From Methanomicrobium sp. W14 (lineage in GTDB: Archaea > Halobacteriota > Methanomicrobia > Methanomicrobiales > Methanomicrobiaceae), in the NCBI RefSeq assembly GCF_017875315.1, contig NZ_JAGGMM010000001.1, positions 186,001-250,000 of the forward strand: a DNA stretch of 64,000 nucleotides. The letters are read 5' to 3'. Within the stretch, counting starts at the first letter, position 1, and each line of letters starts with the position of its first letter. The notes below the pieces were generated by a model. That model ran no database searches. It was not told the DNA's origin and saw nothing but the letters and a program-made list of their open reading frames with translations. This document shows positions 44,793-54,231 of this stretch, in pieces. The translations under genes and the position numbers were made by a program.

Positions 44793-45998
44793 ATGATGAA
44801 GTTTCAGGCAGTAGACGGTTATCAGCTTCGCCTGTTTATAACGGGTCTCTTTGCTCTTTTAATCAGTGCAACAGCTGCAATTGCAGCAGGAATCTATCTC
44901 GGTTCGGTTTCTGACGTTCTTGCGTACCTTCCGTCGCTGATGGTTCTTGTACCGCCTTCTATAAACATGAGGGGGAGTATCTCAGGTGTCCTTGCATCAC
45001 GTCTCTCATCGTCGATGCACCTTGGAGAGTTCGAGATAAATTTTTCGAAAAACAGTCTTCTCGGGTTAAATACAAGGGTTTCACTGTATATTTCAATTTT
45101 TATCGCGTTTGCACTCGGAATAATCGCTTATGTGATATCATCCTTCTTTGGAATAAACGGCATCAACCCATGGGACTATCTGGTCATTTCGGTATTTTCC
45201 GGTGTTTTATCAAGCCTTATCGTAATGGGATTTGCGCTTGTTGTAATCATTTCCAGCTACAACCGTGGAGTTGACCTTGATATGGTAGGTTCCCCGTCGG
45301 TCACCACGGCAGCAGACCTGATTACGATACCTATACTTGTTTTAACTGCGCTGTTTGTTCTGGGTCTTTCTCAGGAGGTAAGGTATATTCTTCTGGTTCC
45401 CGTGATTTTTTTCTTTGCACTGAGCGTATACTCTTCATTTTTATCAGGTAATGAGAAAAAAAGCATATCAAAGGAGATAGTGACGCTTCTGGTGCCTCTC
45501 TCGGTACTATGCACATTTGCAGGCGTAACCTATGCATCAGACATAGACAAACTTGTTGATTTCGCGGTTTTCCTGGTACTTATCCCTCCTTTCACCGGGG
45601 GTTGCGGATCAATCGGCGGAATTTTATGCTCCCGTCTTGCAACCGGAATGCACACCGGAGAGTTAAGTCCGCATATATTCCCCGGGAAAGGGACGGGGTG
45701 GTATTTTGCGTCAACTTATCTTTATGCATGTATTATCATGCCTTTTCTTGCCGTTGTCGCAAACTCCTGCGCAATTTATCTTGGTATGAGCACACCTGGT
45801 TTTTATGAAGTCCTTATCACCTGTCTTGTTGCCGGGATGATTGTAATAACATTTGTAAATCTTGTAGGTTATATCACGGCAAGTGTGTCCTTCCGCAGGG
45901 GTTTTGACCCTGACAACTTCGGTGTTCCTGTTATAACAAGCTTCATCGACCTTGCAGGTGCGACAGTTCTTGTAACTATAATAAACCTGATTACCTGA
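44793..45998 (+). CDS. SLC41/MgtE-type divalent cation transporter
   Basis: A membrane protein of about 400 residues with two homologous halves of about five helices. Each half carries the conserved channel motif: PPSINMRGSISGVLASRLSS and PPFTGGCGSIGGILCSRLAT, both followed by MHxGE. This is the SLC41/MgtE integral domain without the cytoplasmic CBS part, so it probably moves Mg2+ or a related metal. The start is ATG 44793 or 44796, after GGGTGA. The PhoU/TrkA-C gene 61 bases downstream may supply the missing cytoplasmic sensor. Confidence 0.82.
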   Translation: MMKFQAVDGYQLRLFITGLFALLISATAAIAAGIYLGSVSDVLAYLPSLMVLVPPSINMRGSISGVLASRLSSSMHLGEFEINFSKNSLLGLNTRVSLYISIFIAFALGIIAYVISSFFGINGINPWDYLVISVFSGVLSSLIVMGFALVVIISSYNRGVDLDMVGSPSVTTAADLITIPILVLTALFVLGLSQEVRYILLVPVIFFFALSVYSSFLSGNEKKSISKEIVTLLVPLSVLCTFAGVTYASDIDKLVDFAVFLVLIPPFTGGCGSIGGILCSRLATGMHTGELSPHIFPGKGTGWYFASTYLYACIIMPFLAVVANSCAIYLGMSTPGFYEVLITCLVAGMIVITFVNLVGYITASVSFRRGFDPDNFGVPVITSFIDLAGATVLVTIINLIT

Positions 45999-46059
45999 AA
46001 GGACGGATACTTAACAAATATCTATTTAGCAGAACAATAAAATACTAGAATATAAATCC

Positions 46060-47262
46060 ATGACCGAACTAGAATATCAGCCTGTCAGTTTTAAGGATGT
46101 TCTTATAGAAATGAAGGACATTGCCGAACTGATGGTTGATCTGGCCTATTCTGCAATCCTTTTTGAGAATGAAGATATTGCTCATGAAGTCCTGAACCTC
46201 GAAGAAAGCATGAACCAGCTTGTCTACCAGGCACGCATCCAGAGTATTCTCGGGGCAAGAAGGACTGATGAAGCCGAGTCGATGAGCGGGATGCTCCAGG
46301 TGGCCGAGGCTGCCGAGAGGATTTCGAATTCTGCCTCGGAAATAGCGATGATTATTCTCAAAAATGTGAAGTTTCCCGCAAAATTAAGGCAGGTCCTGCC
46401 TGAAGCCGAAGAGGTTACAGTAAGGGCGAAAGTTATGGAAAACAGCCAGATTGACGGTAAAACTCTTGGTGAGCAGAAGCTTCAGAGTACAACCGGAATA
46501 AGGGTTATTGCCATAAGGCGTGGCGTTACGTGGATATATGATCCGGGCAGGGACACACGTATTCTTGACGGGGATATCCTGATTGCAAAAGGTCTTGAAG
46601 GCGGAATCAGTACTTTTTACTCAATTGCTGGTGTATTGCCAAAAAAAACCGAGGAAGAGCCTGAAGATGCCGTGGTTTCAGATCTCGACAGGGCGGTTTC
46701 CCTGATAATCGACATGAAAGACCAGAGTGAGCTTGCAGTAGGACTTGCCTACACCTCACTTTTGTTTGACAGCCGTGAAGTTGCTGATGAGGTCGTTGCA
46801 CTTGATTCCAGAATGGATGACATGAGGTACAGGCTTGATTTGTGGATCCTTGAGGCAGCCAAAAGAATTTCAAATGTTGAATATTTAAGAGGTCTTTTGT
46901 ACATGTCGTCTTTTGCGGAGAATATAAGCAATGCGGCTTCGTCAATTGTAGATGTCATCAGAAGGGATATAGAAATACCTCCTGTATTCAAAAGAATAGT
47001 TCGAGAATCAGATGAGATTATTACAAAGGTAAGCGTAGGCAAAAGTTCAGCATTAAATGGCAAAACTCTTAAAGAAGCATCTTTGGAGACTGTTACGGGC
47101 ATGGTTGTACTTGCGATAAACAGTCATGGCCGCTGGAAGTATCGGCCCGGTAAAAATGATGTTATTCATGCCGGTGATATAATTATAACAAAAGGCAGAA
47201 GGGACGGGGAGTGCAGACTTCACAACCTTTCCGGACAGACTGAAGATGCAGACAGATGGTAA
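46060..47262 (+). CDS. Duplicated PhoU-TrkA_C regulatory protein
   Basis: A soluble 400-residue protein made of two similar halves. Each has a PhoU-like helical segment (EMKDIAELMVDLAYSAILF; DMKDQSELAVGLAYTSLLF), then an RCK-C/TrkA-C ligand-binding domain (SQIDGKTLGEQKLQSTTGIRV; SALNGKTLKEASLETVTGMV). TrkA-C domains sense nucleotides or ions and gate transporters. It follows the SLC41-type transporter in the same direction, a pairing known in archaea, so it is probably its cytoplasmic regulator. Its ATG has a TATA-like region just upstream and may be separately promoted. Confidence 0.85.
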   Translation: MTELEYQPVSFKDVLIEMKDIAELMVDLAYSAILFENEDIAHEVLNLEESMNQLVYQARIQSILGARRTDEAESMSGMLQVAEAAERISNSASEIAMIILKNVKFPAKLRQVLPEAEEVTVRAKVMENSQIDGKTLGEQKLQSTTGIRVIAIRRGVTWIYDPGRDTRILDGDILIAKGLEGGISTFYSIAGVLPKKTEEEPEDAVVSDLDRAVSLIIDMKDQSELAVGLAYTSLLFDSREVADEVVALDSRMDDMRYRLDLWILEAAKRISNVEYLRGLLYMSSFAENISNAASSIVDVIRRDIEIPPVFKRIVRESDEIITKVSVGKSSALNGKTLKEASLETVTGMVVLAINSHGRWKYRPGKNDVIHAGDIIITKGRRDGECRLHNLSGQTEDADRW

Positions 47263-47295
47263 CTGATAACTGATAATTTATATGGAAGTGAATAT

Positions 47296-49137
47296 ATGGA
47301 AAAATCTGATAATGTAGTTTATCGTCTCGGCCCTAACTGTGAGCTTGACGATATAGTTGTTGGGAATATATATGAAGTGAAAGTCCAGGGCTTTGCGAAA
47401 TTCGGGACATTCGTATACTTAAACAGTCACATAAAAGGTCTCATACATGTTTCAAATGTAAAATCCGATCACAAGGAAGGGGAAGTCCTGTATGTCAGGG
47501 TAAACAACATCCGCGACAACGGGAATATAGACCTTGAAGAGGTCGTGTTAGAGGAAGGATATGACGTTAAAGCGCTTCAGTGCAAAAAATCTCCTGTACG
47601 TCTTTCAGATCTTAAAAACAAGGTTGGAAGAGTCATAAGTATTGACGCTGAAGTAGCCCAGATAAAGCAGACGACCGGCCCTACTATATTTACCCTCATC
47701 GATGAGACCGGCTCTGAAAATGCAGCCGCCTTTATCGAAGCCGGTAAAAGGGCATATCCTGAGGTAGAGCTTGGAGATATGGTATGTCTTACCGGAGAGG
47801 TCATGATGAGAAACGGCCAGCTCCAGGTCGAAGCCAGCAATATACGTGTCCTTTCCGATGAGGAAAAAGAAGAGGTAAAACAGCGTATAGCAATAGCCAC
47901 CGAGGAGAGGGCAAAACCGGCTGATATTCCGTTTTTAATCGAGAGTGAGGTCCTGGAAAAACTAAAACCCGAGATGCAGAGGGTTGCCCAGATAATCAGA
48001 AAGGCGATATTTACAAACCAGCCGGTCGTCCTCAGGCATCATGCCGATGCCGACGGTATCGTTGCGGCAGTATCCGTTGAAAAGGCAATTATCTCACTTA
48101 TCCGTGAGGAAGGCGGAGACCAGGACACAGAGAGCCACCTCTTCAAACGTGCACCTTCAAAAGCGCCATTTTATGAGATTGAGGACGTAACACGCGACCT
48201 TGACTTCGCATTGCGTGACAACGTAAGGTTCGGCCAGAAGATGCCTCTGGTTCTTATGATGGACAACGGTTCAACCGAGGAGGACGAACCTTCGTACAGG
48301 GTTGCAAAGGTGTATGACCTGCCTATTGTCGTTGTGGATCACCACCACCCTGACAAGTCCACTGACGAATACCTTGAAGCACACGTGAACCCATATCACG
48401 CCGGAGGCGATTTTGGTGTTACCGCGGGTATGCTTGGTGCAGAGCTTGCCAGAATGATTTATCCCGGAATAGAGGATGAGATAAAACATTTCCCGGCAGT
48501 TGCAGCTGTTGGTGACAGAAGCGAGGCTCCGGAAAGGGAAAAATATCTTGCACTTGTCGCGGACAAATATACCGAAGACGACTGCAAGAATATTGCACTT
48601 GCACTGGACTATGAACAGTTCTGGCTGAGGTTTAACGACGGCAGGGAGATTATAAAGGATATCCTCAATATCAACAACAACCCTGAAAGGCACAAAAAGC
48701 TTGTCGACCTTCTTGTCCGCGAAGCAAATCTTGCAATTGAAGAACAGCTTGACACTTCTCTGCCGCATGTAAAGGACAGACTGCTTGAAAACGGTTCTAA
48801 CCTGTTTACAATAGATGTAGAAATATTTGCACACCGCTTTACTTTCCCTCCTCCGGGAAAGACGTCAGGCGAGATACATGACCTCCTGTGTAAGCAGAAC
48901 GAGGGAAAGCCCGTTGTTACTCTTGGAATCGGTCCTGACTTCGCTGTTATACGTTCCCGCGGTGTTCTTATGAATATTCCCCAGATGGTGCGTGAGCTAA
49001 GAGACGAGATTAAAGGCGGCGGAGTTAACGGCGGAGGACACCTTGTCGTAGGATCAATAAAATTCGTTGAGGGAATGAGAGATATTGTTGTGGAAAAACT
49101 TATTGAAAAGATTGGGCAGTTCCCCGTGGAAATATAA
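47296..49137 (+). CDS. DHH-family RecJ-like nuclease with S1 and OB domains
   Basis: A 613-residue archaeal RecJ-type phosphoesterase. In order: S1 RNA-binding domain (about 20-80, VGNIYEVKVQGFAKFGTFVY), OB-fold (about 105-180), DHH domain (VLRHHADADGIVAAVSVEKA, MDNGSTEEDEPS, IVVVDHHHPDK), and DHHA1 near the end (GGGVNGGGHLVVGS). It probably degrades single-stranded DNA or RNA, with a possible role at replication forks or in RNA turnover. It is the last gene of the plus-strand run. Confidence 0.88.
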   Translation: MEKSDNVVYRLGPNCELDDIVVGNIYEVKVQGFAKFGTFVYLNSHIKGLIHVSNVKSDHKEGEVLYVRVNNIRDNGNIDLEEVVLEEGYDVKALQCKKSPVRLSDLKNKVGRVISIDAEVAQIKQTTGPTIFTLIDETGSENAAAFIEAGKRAYPEVELGDMVCLTGEVMMRNGQLQVEASNIRVLSDEEKEEVKQRIAIATEERAKPADIPFLIESEVLEKLKPEMQRVAQIIRKAIFTNQPVVLRHHADADGIVAAVSVEKAIISLIREEGGDQDTESHLFKRAPSKAPFYEIEDVTRDLDFALRDNVRFGQKMPLVLMMDNGSTEEDEPSYRVAKVYDLPIVVVDHHHPDKSTDEYLEAHVNPYHAGGDFGVTAGMLGAELARMIYPGIEDEIKHFPAVAAVGDRSEAPEREKYLALVADKYTEDDCKNIALALDYEQFWLRFNDGREIIKDILNINNNPERHKKLVDLLVREANLAIEEQLDTSLPHVKDRLLENGSNLFTIDVEIFAHRFTFPPPGKTSGEIHDLLCKQNEGKPVVTLGIGPDFAVIRSRGVLMNIPQMVRELRDEIKGGGVNGGGHLVVGSIKFVEGMRDIVVEKLIEKIGQFPVEI

Positions 49138-49304
49138 TATTCCAAAATACATACCATTTATATATTAACTGAATTTCCTGATTTTAATCCGGTGTAGCAG
49201 TTTTTGGATATTATCTTACTCTTGGAATTAAAAAATAACGTAAATATACGCGAAAAATATATATGTGGGTTTAACTAATAAAGATTTGACTTACGGAGGG
49301 GAGA

Positions 49305-49556
49305 ATGAGAATAAAAAAAGAGACTGATAAAGAATACACATCCACGCAGGACAGGATACTGTATTATCTGAAAACCGGTCTTGAAAAAGGTAAGCACTAC
49401 TTCAAGTCGAAGTACATTGCAAAGGATTTGGGTCTCTCGCCAAAAGAAGTCGGAACAAATCTTGCAATTCTTGCAGAAATCTGTGATGAACTGGAGATAT
49501 CACGCTGGAGTTATTCAAACAGCACAACCTGGAGAGTAACGCCGCGTGCGGCCTGA
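49305..49556 (+). CDS. Small winged-helix protein (DUF7123-like)
   Basis: An 83-residue protein with a winged-helix pattern: TSTQDRILYYLKTGLEKGKH, SKYIAKDLGLSPKEVGTNLAILAE (recognition helix), and RWSYSNSTTWRVTPRAA (wing). Similar small proteins occur widely in Halobacteria and methanogens. It probably binds DNA, but no target is evident. It has a strong GGAGGGGAG ribosome site and a TATA-rich promoter (AAATATATATG). Confidence 0.75.
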   Translation: MRIKKETDKEYTSTQDRILYYLKTGLEKGKHYFKSKYIAKDLGLSPKEVGTNLAILAEICDELEISRWSYSNSTTWRVTPRAA

Positions 49557-49637
49557 AAATGCCTGTATAATGCTTTTTTATTTTATAACGGAAAGTTTTT
49601 AGTAAAGTAGATATATGTACCGGTGAAATTTCATAAT

Positions 49638-49853
49638 ATGAGTCAGGAAAAAATAGAATTTGTCTCAAATATTGAATTTATAGCGGATATTGATGAGAAT
49701 AAAGACTGTATTATGAACCAGAGCACGAGTCAGGACTCGCCGAAAAAAGATTCTGGAAATCCGTCTGGTCTCTGGTTCAACATAGACGTTCCCAAGAGCC
49801 ATTCCATGAAAATGGGAGACAGGGTTCGTATAACAGTAGAAAAGATAGATTAA
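49638..49853 (+). CDS. Uncharacterised small acidic protein, 71 aa
   Basis: Unknown. The ATG start gives MSQEKIEFVSNIEFIADIDE; an in-frame GTG 15 bases earlier is possible. The sequence has two beta-rich ends (SNIEFIADI and GDRVRITVEKID) joined by a Ser-rich linker, and GLWFNIDVPKSHSMKMGD is the most distinctive segment. It may be a small barrel. Confidence 0.5.
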   Translation: MSQEKIEFVSNIEFIADIDENKDCIMNQSTSQDSPKKDSGNPSGLWFNIDVPKSHSMKMGDRVRITVEKID

Positions 49854-50007
49854 ATGTGGAAATTCTTTCTTTTTGAATGCATTGATTTTCAAAATTATTT
49901 CCAGACTGATCTATAAAAATAAATATTTATATCGTAAAAATCAACGAAGTAGAGATCTATTGTATATTCAAATATTTCATGAAATTAATATGGAGTCCGG
50001 TAATTAA

Positions 50008-50625
50008 ATGAAAAGGAACCTTAGCAAGTACATTGCCGTCGGCAGCCTGTTGTTTCTGTTTTTTTTTGTAGCTACATCAGGATGCACATTTGCACCCGGC
50101 AATAATTCACAGAACAGTACCGGTGATTTATATAACCTTCTGAATAAAGCTGAGGAAAGGCTTTACTCAATAGACTGGAATTCTGAGAGTCCCGGAAATA
50201 TAAGGTCGCAGATTTTAGCCTCGGAGACTGATATTAAGAATATATTTGATACTCTCTCTTCAATGCAGCCTAAGTCTTCTGAAGATTCGGAAAAAATCTA
50301 TGTACTCCGTGCCCTTTCGTGTTCATATCTTGATATGACAGCCTCCATGATGGACCTGACAAACGTTATAGAGCATTACAACAGTGCAGAGTATTACGCT
50401 TCTTTGTATGACAACCACAACTGGGAAATGGAGGTTTTAACAGCCGATGACGCTCTTGCATCTGCAAGAAACAACCTTTATTCGGCGAAATACAGAATTT
50501 CAGGGGTGAATATGAACATGGTCCCGATTGATTACCAGGGGGACGTCACTGAAATGAAAGTAAGAATTGATGAAATGGAGACTTTAATGGACAACCTTGC
50601 CGATGAATTTTCCCGGGTCCAGTGA
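50008..50625 (+). CDS. Predicted lipoprotein with helical domain
   Basis: A 205-residue exported protein. Signal peptide MKRNLSKYIAVGSLLFLFFF leads to lipobox TSGC. The mature protein is all-helical, with TPR-like or four-helix-bundle character (IYVLRALSCSYLDMTASMMDLTNVIEHYNSAEYY is the core region, seen at about 110-145), similar to other small archaeal helical lipoproteins. No partner gene is evident. Confidence 0.7.
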   Translation: MKRNLSKYIAVGSLLFLFFFVATSGCTFAPGNNSQNSTGDLYNLLNKAEERLYSIDWNSESPGNIRSQILASETDIKNIFDTLSSMQPKSSEDSEKIYVLRALSCSYLDMTASMMDLTNVIEHYNSAEYYASLYDNHNWEMEVLTADDALASARNNLYSAKYRISGVNMNMVPIDYQGDVTEMKVRIDEMETLMDNLADEFSRVQ

Positions 50626-50755
50626 TAGCCTTGTGCAGTTGTCCGGAAAATCGCCGGTCACAATAAAATAATAAAAATATAATTTATTAAAAACCTGAAT
50701 TTTTCAGGACTTCATGTTTATTTTTTTAAGGCGGCTTTTAAAGTTTTAAATTTAT

Positions 50756-51001
50756 TCAATACCGCTTTTCCTGATTGTCTTTTTCTTCCAGAACTGTGCC
50801 GTCATACGGGCAGTAGACTTCGTTTCCGAAGGTCTCCCACCCGCATACTGGACAGACTTTCCTGTGCTTTTCCCTGAAAAAAAACGGAATTATTGGTATA
50901 AACAGGAATAAAAAGAATACGGGCAGGCCTATAATGAAGAAAAAAACTGTGATGAGAATAGAGACTGCAAAAAGTGCTGCACTTAAAACAATTCTGTTCG
51001 T
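50756..51001 (-). CDS. Zinc-ribbon membrane protein with ACG start
   Basis: An 81-residue membrane protein not found by a standard ORF search because the frame has no ATG, GTG or TTG between its TGA at 51038 and its end. ACG at 51001 lies five bases after SD GAGGTG (51012-51007) and gives MNRIVLSAALFAVSILI, a natural start for the first of two hydrophobic helices (about 5-25 and 28-43). A zinc-ribbon end follows: KVCPVCGWETFGNEVYCPYD with three Cys. The SD and start lie within the last codons of mfnF, so it is translationally coupled. The coding frame is strongly supported, the ACG start by inference. Confidence 0.7.
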   Translation of the reverse strand, partial: TNRIVLSAALFAVSILITVFFFIIGLPVFFLFLFIPIIPFFFREKHRKVCPVCGWETFGNEVYCPYDGTVLEEKDNQEKRY

Positions 51002-51918
51002 TTTGCCACCTCGTATACAGAAAATGCGGGCAGTGCGTCAGGAAAGATATCCTTTCTTTCTGAAAGACTTTTGCACCCGAAAAATTTTGAGATTATGCCG
51101 GACCCGATTCCTGCGGCTATTATGTCCGCTGAGCCTGTATCTCTGAGAGTTTTTTCAGTGTACTTTTTTATAAGTTCCATTTGTTCACTGTAAAATGCCT
51201 TTGCAATCTCAAGTGCACCTGATTCCCCTATTTCGTACAGGTCTGAACAGACAACTCTTGAAAGCCTCTGAAGCGATGCATTGTATGAGACTTCTGCCCC
51301 GTCGGGAGCCGGTGTCGTATAATCATTACACCCGATGTTTCCAAGGACTAAGTGTGCATCCGCACTCTGGGCGAAATACTCGCAGCTTACAAGGGTGTCG
51401 TAGCCGTCTACGACGACGTTTCTTAAAAGAGACGGTATTGTAGACCTCAGAGTCCCCGTGTATACAAGGTATCCTTTTCTCAGGCGGTCAAGGTCTGTAA
51501 GCCCCTTAAGGGAGTCAAATGAGTTCAGGGGTATTATATCGGTTGTAGTGCTCCCAAAGTCCACTAAAACACTGTCAGGATAGTCTTTTCTTAAAAAATC
51601 TGCGGATGCAAGCCAGTTTGCAGCTGCAAGGACATGCGAAGGACCTTCATGAAATGCACCGTCGGTCCCGTAGAAGAGGGACTTTGGTATAGCCTCTGAG
51701 ACGGAATTGCAGATATATTCTATTCCCTCGTCTTTTCCGGAAAAACCATCGGCAAGTTCTCCGCTCATAACCACAGCCGCTTTTTTTCCGGAGTATTTTT
51801 TAAGAAGGTCCTTTAAAGGGGACTTCTTCCACATAGGACAGTAATGTATGCTGACTGTATTTCCGTCAAATACTTTCAGGTTCGCTCCTCCCACATCTAT
51901 ACCTACAAGGTCACTCAA
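50983..51918 (-). CDS. mfnF: Methanofuran biosynthesis protein MfnF
   Basis: MfnF joins the furan methylamine phosphate unit to gamma-glutamyltyramine in methanofuran synthesis. It is an ASKHA-like protein of 311 residues starting MSDLVGIDVGGANLKVFDG, with VLVDFGSTTTDIIPLN near residue 130 and AAGIGSGIISKFF near the end; this matches the family formerly labelled as an H4MPT-linked C1 transfer protein. Its start overlaps mfnD by eight bases, and its end overlaps the zinc-ribbon gene. The enzyme assignment rests on family recognition and pairing with MfnD. Confidence 0.82.
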   Translation of the reverse strand: MSDLVGIDVGGANLKVFDGNTVSIHYCPMWKKSPLKDLLKKYSGKKAAVVMSGELADGFSGKDEGIEYICNSVSEAIPKSLFYGTDGAFHEGPSHVLAAANWLASADFLRKDYPDSVLVDFGSTTTDIIPLNSFDSLKGLTDLDRLRKGYLVYTGTLRSTIPSLLRNVVVDGYDTLVSCEYFAQSADAHLVLGNIGCNDYTTPAPDGAEVSYNASLQRLSRVVCSDLYEIGESGALEIAKAFYSEQMELIKKYTEKTLRDTGSADIIAAGIGSGIISKFFGCKSLSERKDIFPDALPAFSVYEVAKRTELF

Positions 51919-52804
51919 TTGTTGTCACCCCGCCTTTTGCATTGAAAGAGACTCTTCCTTTCAGGTGCACGCAGTCGGGGACATTTCCTTTTGAGGATTC
52001 CACCAGGATATCTGCAATCTCCTCCTCCATAATGCTGCATATCCCAGTAAGGCTTGTAGTCGGCCTCGGGTTTACGTCAACTACGCAGATTCTGTTCTCT
52101 GAGACCACCATATCGATGCCGGTGTATCCCTGGCAACCGAGAACATCAATGCATTTAACAGCCTCTCCTATGATTTCATGGTTTCTGGGGTGAAAAAAAG
52201 GAGTTTCACCGCCGCAGTAAAAAAACCTGTTGTTGTCACGTTTTATATACTGTTTGTTGACGGACAGGATAAGAGGCTTTTTTCCGGTGTATGAAAGGCA
52301 GGTATCTCCGGTGACTCTTCCTCCGACAAGGCTCACACTTATATTCTCGCCTTCAACAAACTCCTGCCCGAATTCACCGAACCCCGGTTCTTCATCCGAA
52401 AGACGCATATTCTGGCCGTCGACACCGTTTATTTTTTTTATGAGCCTTACACCCTTATCGGTTTCTCCGGGCACATCAATTCCGTGGGAGGAAAGTACCG
52501 AACCTGTGTGGCGTTTATTCGAGCACAGTGCAATGTTCAGACTTCCGCAACCAATATTTCTCGTATTGTCCTCTATTATCTTTGTAAATTTTGACAGAAT
52601 ATCATCCGGCGCAATTACAAGGCCGACATCACATTCCGGAGCCAGTCTTTTTAATTCGCCGGCAAAGTCCTCCCCTCTTTTTGGAGAATATACTTCATAG
52701 CCGCAGCGCTCGAAACTTCCGGTAAGAGTTTTAAGCATTGCCGCACCCTCTGGTGCAAGCTCAGGACTATTGAATACAGTATATTCGGCAATAAGTGCCC
52801 TCAT
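51911..52804 (-). CDS. mfnD: Tyramine-L-glutamate ligase (ATP-grasp)
   Basis: MfnD attaches the first glutamate to tyramine during methanofuran synthesis. The ATP-grasp fold shows KRHTGSVLSSHGIDVPG, GQEFVEGENISVSLVGG, GYTGIDMVVSENRICVVDVN and the metal-binding VNPRPTTSLTG. The start MRALIAEYTVF (297 residues) is used; the longer frame has no ribosome site. It overlaps mfnF, consistent with the conserved mfnD-mfnF cluster. Confidence 0.82.
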   Translation of the reverse strand: MRALIAEYTVFNSPELAPEGAAMLKTLTGSFERCGYEVYSPKRGEDFAGELKRLAPECDVGLVIAPDDILSKFTKIIEDNTRNIGCGSLNIALCSNKRHTGSVLSSHGIDVPGETDKGVRLIKKINGVDGQNMRLSDEEPGFGEFGQEFVEGENISVSLVGGRVTGDTCLSYTGKKPLILSVNKQYIKRDNNRFFYCGGETPFFHPRNHEIIGEAVKCIDVLGCQGYTGIDMVVSENRICVVDVNPRPTTSLTGICSIMEEEIADILVESSKGNVPDCVHLKGRVSFNAKGGVTTIE

Positions 52805-52866
52805 AAATATAATTTTTGAACCTGAAAAGAGATTAGACTGACGATTGGAGCCGGACTGCAAAAAAT

Positions 52867-54087
52867 TTATTTTTCGTTGTTTTTCAGTTCTTCAATTGCT
52901 TTTTCAAGCTTTTCTTCCATATTTCCTGCAATATCCTCATCTTTTGCTTCATTGCCAGGGCAGTCGTTTTTACCTCCCGGAGACTTCAGGTATTCAATCT
53001 TTGACCTCATCCATCGGACTTCACGTTCGCAGTTTTTGTTAAGGCCGTAATAATACCCGAGAGCAAATGAGAGCACACATACAAGAACTGATAAAACGCC
53101 GACAACACCGCAGATAAAGCATGTCTCAAAATATCCTTCCTGCGGGTTGTTAACTCCTGTCAAAACGGTACTTGCCGGACTGTTTGTTTCGGAAGCTTCT
53201 GTGGGAGCGGCAGTTTCTTTTTGCGTTGCAGGCATTTCTGATGAAATTTTCTCTGAGCCGGGGTTTTCAACAACAGTTTCAATTTCATTGTTTGAGTAGT
53301 CCGATTCGTTTATTTTAAGGTCGGAATTTGCAATAATTTTTATAAAAGATGTGCTGCCGGAATATTTTGAATCTGCGGGCTCAAATATTGTAATACTTTT
53401 TCCTGCAGGAAGGTAACCTGTTGAGCTTTGTGAATCTGTTTTCATGCCGTCAATGTATATTTCGGTTGTGCTCTGTTCCGCATCGGCATCCCCTGTGTTT
53501 TTTATAGTATATGAGATTCTTGAAATTGTCCCCTTATCCCTGTCAAAATCAGCGCTGATATTTTCGATTACCAGGTCAGGTTTTGGCTCTTCAAGGCTTT
53601 TTACATTGATTTCTGCGTACCAGTCTGAAGGACCGAAAGTTTTTGTCATGCCGCCGCTGGTTAATACCGTATATCCAGGTGTAATTTTCCATATCCCCGG
53701 CATATTCGGAGAAAAGTTTTCGACTATTGCATAGTAGTCATCAGGGTATATCGATTTTCCTATGTAGTTTCTCCCAAGCCTTGTAACATTTCCGTCCGGA
53801 GATGTCACATCAAAATACAGTCCTCCGGGCTGATCGATAACAATCTGATTTGTAGCGTTTGAATCGTAATGGAGCAGGTATTTTGCTGTTATTTCATCTC
53901 CAGGGTAGATATCCTCTGAATTTCCAAGTATTTTATATGTAAAAAGGCTCAGTCCTTCCGGAGATGTTTTGGGAGAATCAATTGAATAATATATATAATC
54001 GGCTGAAACTGCTGTTACAAGAAACAGCGATATCATCAAAGCAGCAAAGCATACATGTTTTATATTCGGATTTGGCATAAAGATCAC
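52867..54087 (-). CDS. Surface protein with CARDB domain and coiled-coil tail
   Basis: A 406-residue exported membrane protein. N-terminal signal peptide (HVCFAALMISLFLVTAVSA), an Ig-like domain (about 30-150), then a CARDB-type domain (LVIENISADFDRDKGTISRI; SYTIKNTGDADAEQSTTEIY), a Thr/Ser/Glu-rich stalk, one membrane helix (GVVGVLSVLVCVLSFALGYY), and a cytoplasmic charged coil (EEKLEKAIEELKNNEK). It is likely a cell-surface adhesin or sensor. ATG 54078 is an alternative start. Confidence 0.72.
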   Translation of the reverse strand: MIFMPNPNIKHVCFAALMISLFLVTAVSADYIYYSIDSPKTSPEGLSLFTYKILGNSEDIYPGDEITAKYLLHYDSNATNQIVIDQPGGLYFDVTSPDGNVTRLGRNYIGKSIYPDDYYAIVENFSPNMPGIWKITPGYTVLTSGGMTKTFGPSDWYAEINVKSLEEPKPDLVIENISADFDRDKGTISRISYTIKNTGDADAEQSTTEIYIDGMKTDSQSSTGYLPAGKSITIFEPADSKYSGSTSFIKIIANSDLKINESDYSNNEIETVVENPGSEKISSEMPATQKETAAPTEASETNSPASTVLTGVNNPQEGYFETCFICGVVGVLSVLVCVLSFALGYYYGLNKNCEREVRWMRSKIEYLKSPGGKNDCPGNEAKDEDIAGNMEEKLEKAIEELKNNEK

Positions 54088-54231
54088 ACACTATTGTTTT
54101 TGTATATTGGCAAAGGATATTATAGTTGCCTAAAAATTCCTCTTAAATCAACAGAAATATTTGATTAAATTATCCGGATATTTTATTTGCCTATGAAATA
54201 TCTTATCTACAGAAAAATCCGATACTATGGG

